Positions 6,256-6,719 of a DNA stretch of 6,719 nucleotides are shown here, piece by piece. This stretch comes from Bdellovibrionales bacterium. GTDB taxonomy: Bacteria; Bdellovibrionota; Bacteriovoracia; Bacteriovoracales; Bacteriovoracaceae. Each line of letters begins with the position of its first letter. Within the stretch, counting starts at the first letter, position 1. The stretch spans positions 1-6,719 of the forward strand of contig DAOVTR010000090.1 of the NCBI GenBank assembly GCA_030633015.1, given 5' to 3'. The notes beneath the pieces are model-generated. The model saw only the letters and a list, made by a program, of their open reading frames with translations. It had not been told where the DNA came from and made no database searches. Made by a program: the position numbers and the translations under genes.

Positions 6256-6711
6256 CTAATATACAACGTCTACTGTAAAAGTAGCAGTATACGATCCAAC
6301 CTCTTGGGCAGCGAGTAGCGCTGCTCTTGTTGCACCAATAAACAGTGACTCCGTTCCTGAGCCATCTAGAAGACCATTTGCTCCAGCTGCAGGAGTTGAA
6401 GCAAAACTATTTACTGCAATAGTTCCAGCTCCTCCATTGGCCATTAAAACAACCCCATCTCCGGGCAATGTAACGGTATATGCTGTACTTGGTTCACCAG
6501 TAACATCAAAACTTGCATTTTCTGCGTTATCAGATGATCCTGGAGCAACTGTTTGGGCCCCATCGCCTTGTACTGCAGAACCAAATTCTAGATCAGACAC
6601 ATTAGCAATAGCTATTGCTGCTGTAACTGTCGCATTTGCATTGGCCGTATCTGTAGCAGCCTGAAGATTAATTGATAATAATAAAACTGCTAAGGATAAT
6701 AAAATTTTCAT
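6256..6711 (-). CDS. DUF4402-like secreted subunit, probable major pilin
   Basis: The 151-residue product has a signal peptide (about 1-18, ending LQA) and a mature protein rich in Ala, Gly, Thr and Val with no cysteine. The mature N-terminus has an alternating stretch, NANATVTAAIAIANVSDLEFG, long enough to hold a donor strand before the domain. The domain shows LEFG (41-44), GDG, AYTVTLPGDG, PAAGANGL and the closing strand SYTATFTVDVVY. That alternating C-terminus with terminal Tyr resembles pilins recognised by PapD-like chaperones, and the chaperone and usher lie directly downstream. The inferred role is the repeating subunit of the fibre. Its GC content is visibly higher than its neighbours' (about 53% in 6301-6360 against about 23% in 3601-3660), fitting an abundant Ala/Gly-rich protein. 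GAG at 6719-6717 lies 5 bases before ATG 6711, so the gene is complete, though its promoter is outside the window. DUF4402 proteins in general have no settled function. Confidence 0.87.
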   Translation of the reverse strand: MKILLSLAVLLLSINLQAATDTANANATVTAAIAIANVSDLEFGSAVQGDGAQTVAPGSSDNAENASFDVTGEPSTAYTVTLPGDGVVLMANGGAGTIAVNSFASTPAAGANGLLDGSGTESLFIGATRAALLAAQEVGSYTATFTVDVVY

Positions 6712-6719
6712 AAAAACTC

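Noticed and set aside
6437..6664. 75-residue plus-strand open frame
   Set aside because: It is antisense to the major subunit gene. The low-complexity Ala/Val sequence is a by-product of the subunit's Ala-rich codons.
1..6719. CRISPR arrays, tRNA/rRNA genes, insertion sequences, toxin-antitoxin pairs
   Set aside because: No spaced repeats, RNA gene consensus, transposase motifs or terminal repeats were seen on either strand.

Overview
The window is AT-rich, with short intergenic gaps and ordinary bacterial signals. It looks like a chromosomal segment of a Gram-negative bacterium, because it encodes an outer-membrane usher, a periplasmic chaperone and several Sec-type signal peptides. The gene mix (DUF4402-like secreted subunits, an OmpR-type regulator, a periplasmic M48 protease, Lys/Asn/Ile-rich coding) would suit a Bdellovibrio/Bacteriovorax-type predator. 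That placement is an impression, not a demonstration.

Layout: (1) 145-1290 (+), a secreted or periplasmic M48-type zinc metalloprotease. (2) 1266-1937 (-), an OmpR/PhoB-type response regulator that converges on the protease and overlaps its 3' end. (3) 1938-2075, a divergent control region with a good sigma70-like promoter for the regulator and an inverted repeat. (4) 2076-2288 (+), a 70-residue secreted protein of unknown family. (5) 2330-2746 (+), a small secreted DUF4402-like subunit. (6) 2743-5343 (-), a chaperone-usher pathway usher. (7) 5347-6135 (-), its PapD-like periplasmic chaperone, 3 bp upstream of the usher. (8) 6136-6255, a promoter candidate and an intrinsic terminator. (9) 6256-6711 (-), a second DUF4402-like subunit, probably the main building block of the fibre.

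The right two thirds read as a compact chaperone-usher fibre locus in the order subunit - terminator - chaperone - usher, with a paralogous subunit facing it from the opposite strand. The subunits would enter the periplasm by Sec, be capped by the chaperone and be polymerised through the usher. Both subunits end in an alternating beta-strand with a terminal Tyr, as chaperone-usher pilins do. Both lack cysteine. The opposite-strand copy is about ten residues shorter exactly where a donor-strand extension would lie, so it could be a tip or cap subunit. This is the most interesting idea in the window and remains an inference. No large two-domain adhesin is present, and the window stops 8 bp upstream of the main subunit gene, so the locus may continue to the right.

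The response regulator has no histidine kinase beside it. It is divergent from the small-secreted-protein/subunit pair, so it may control them, but no sequence evidence proves this.
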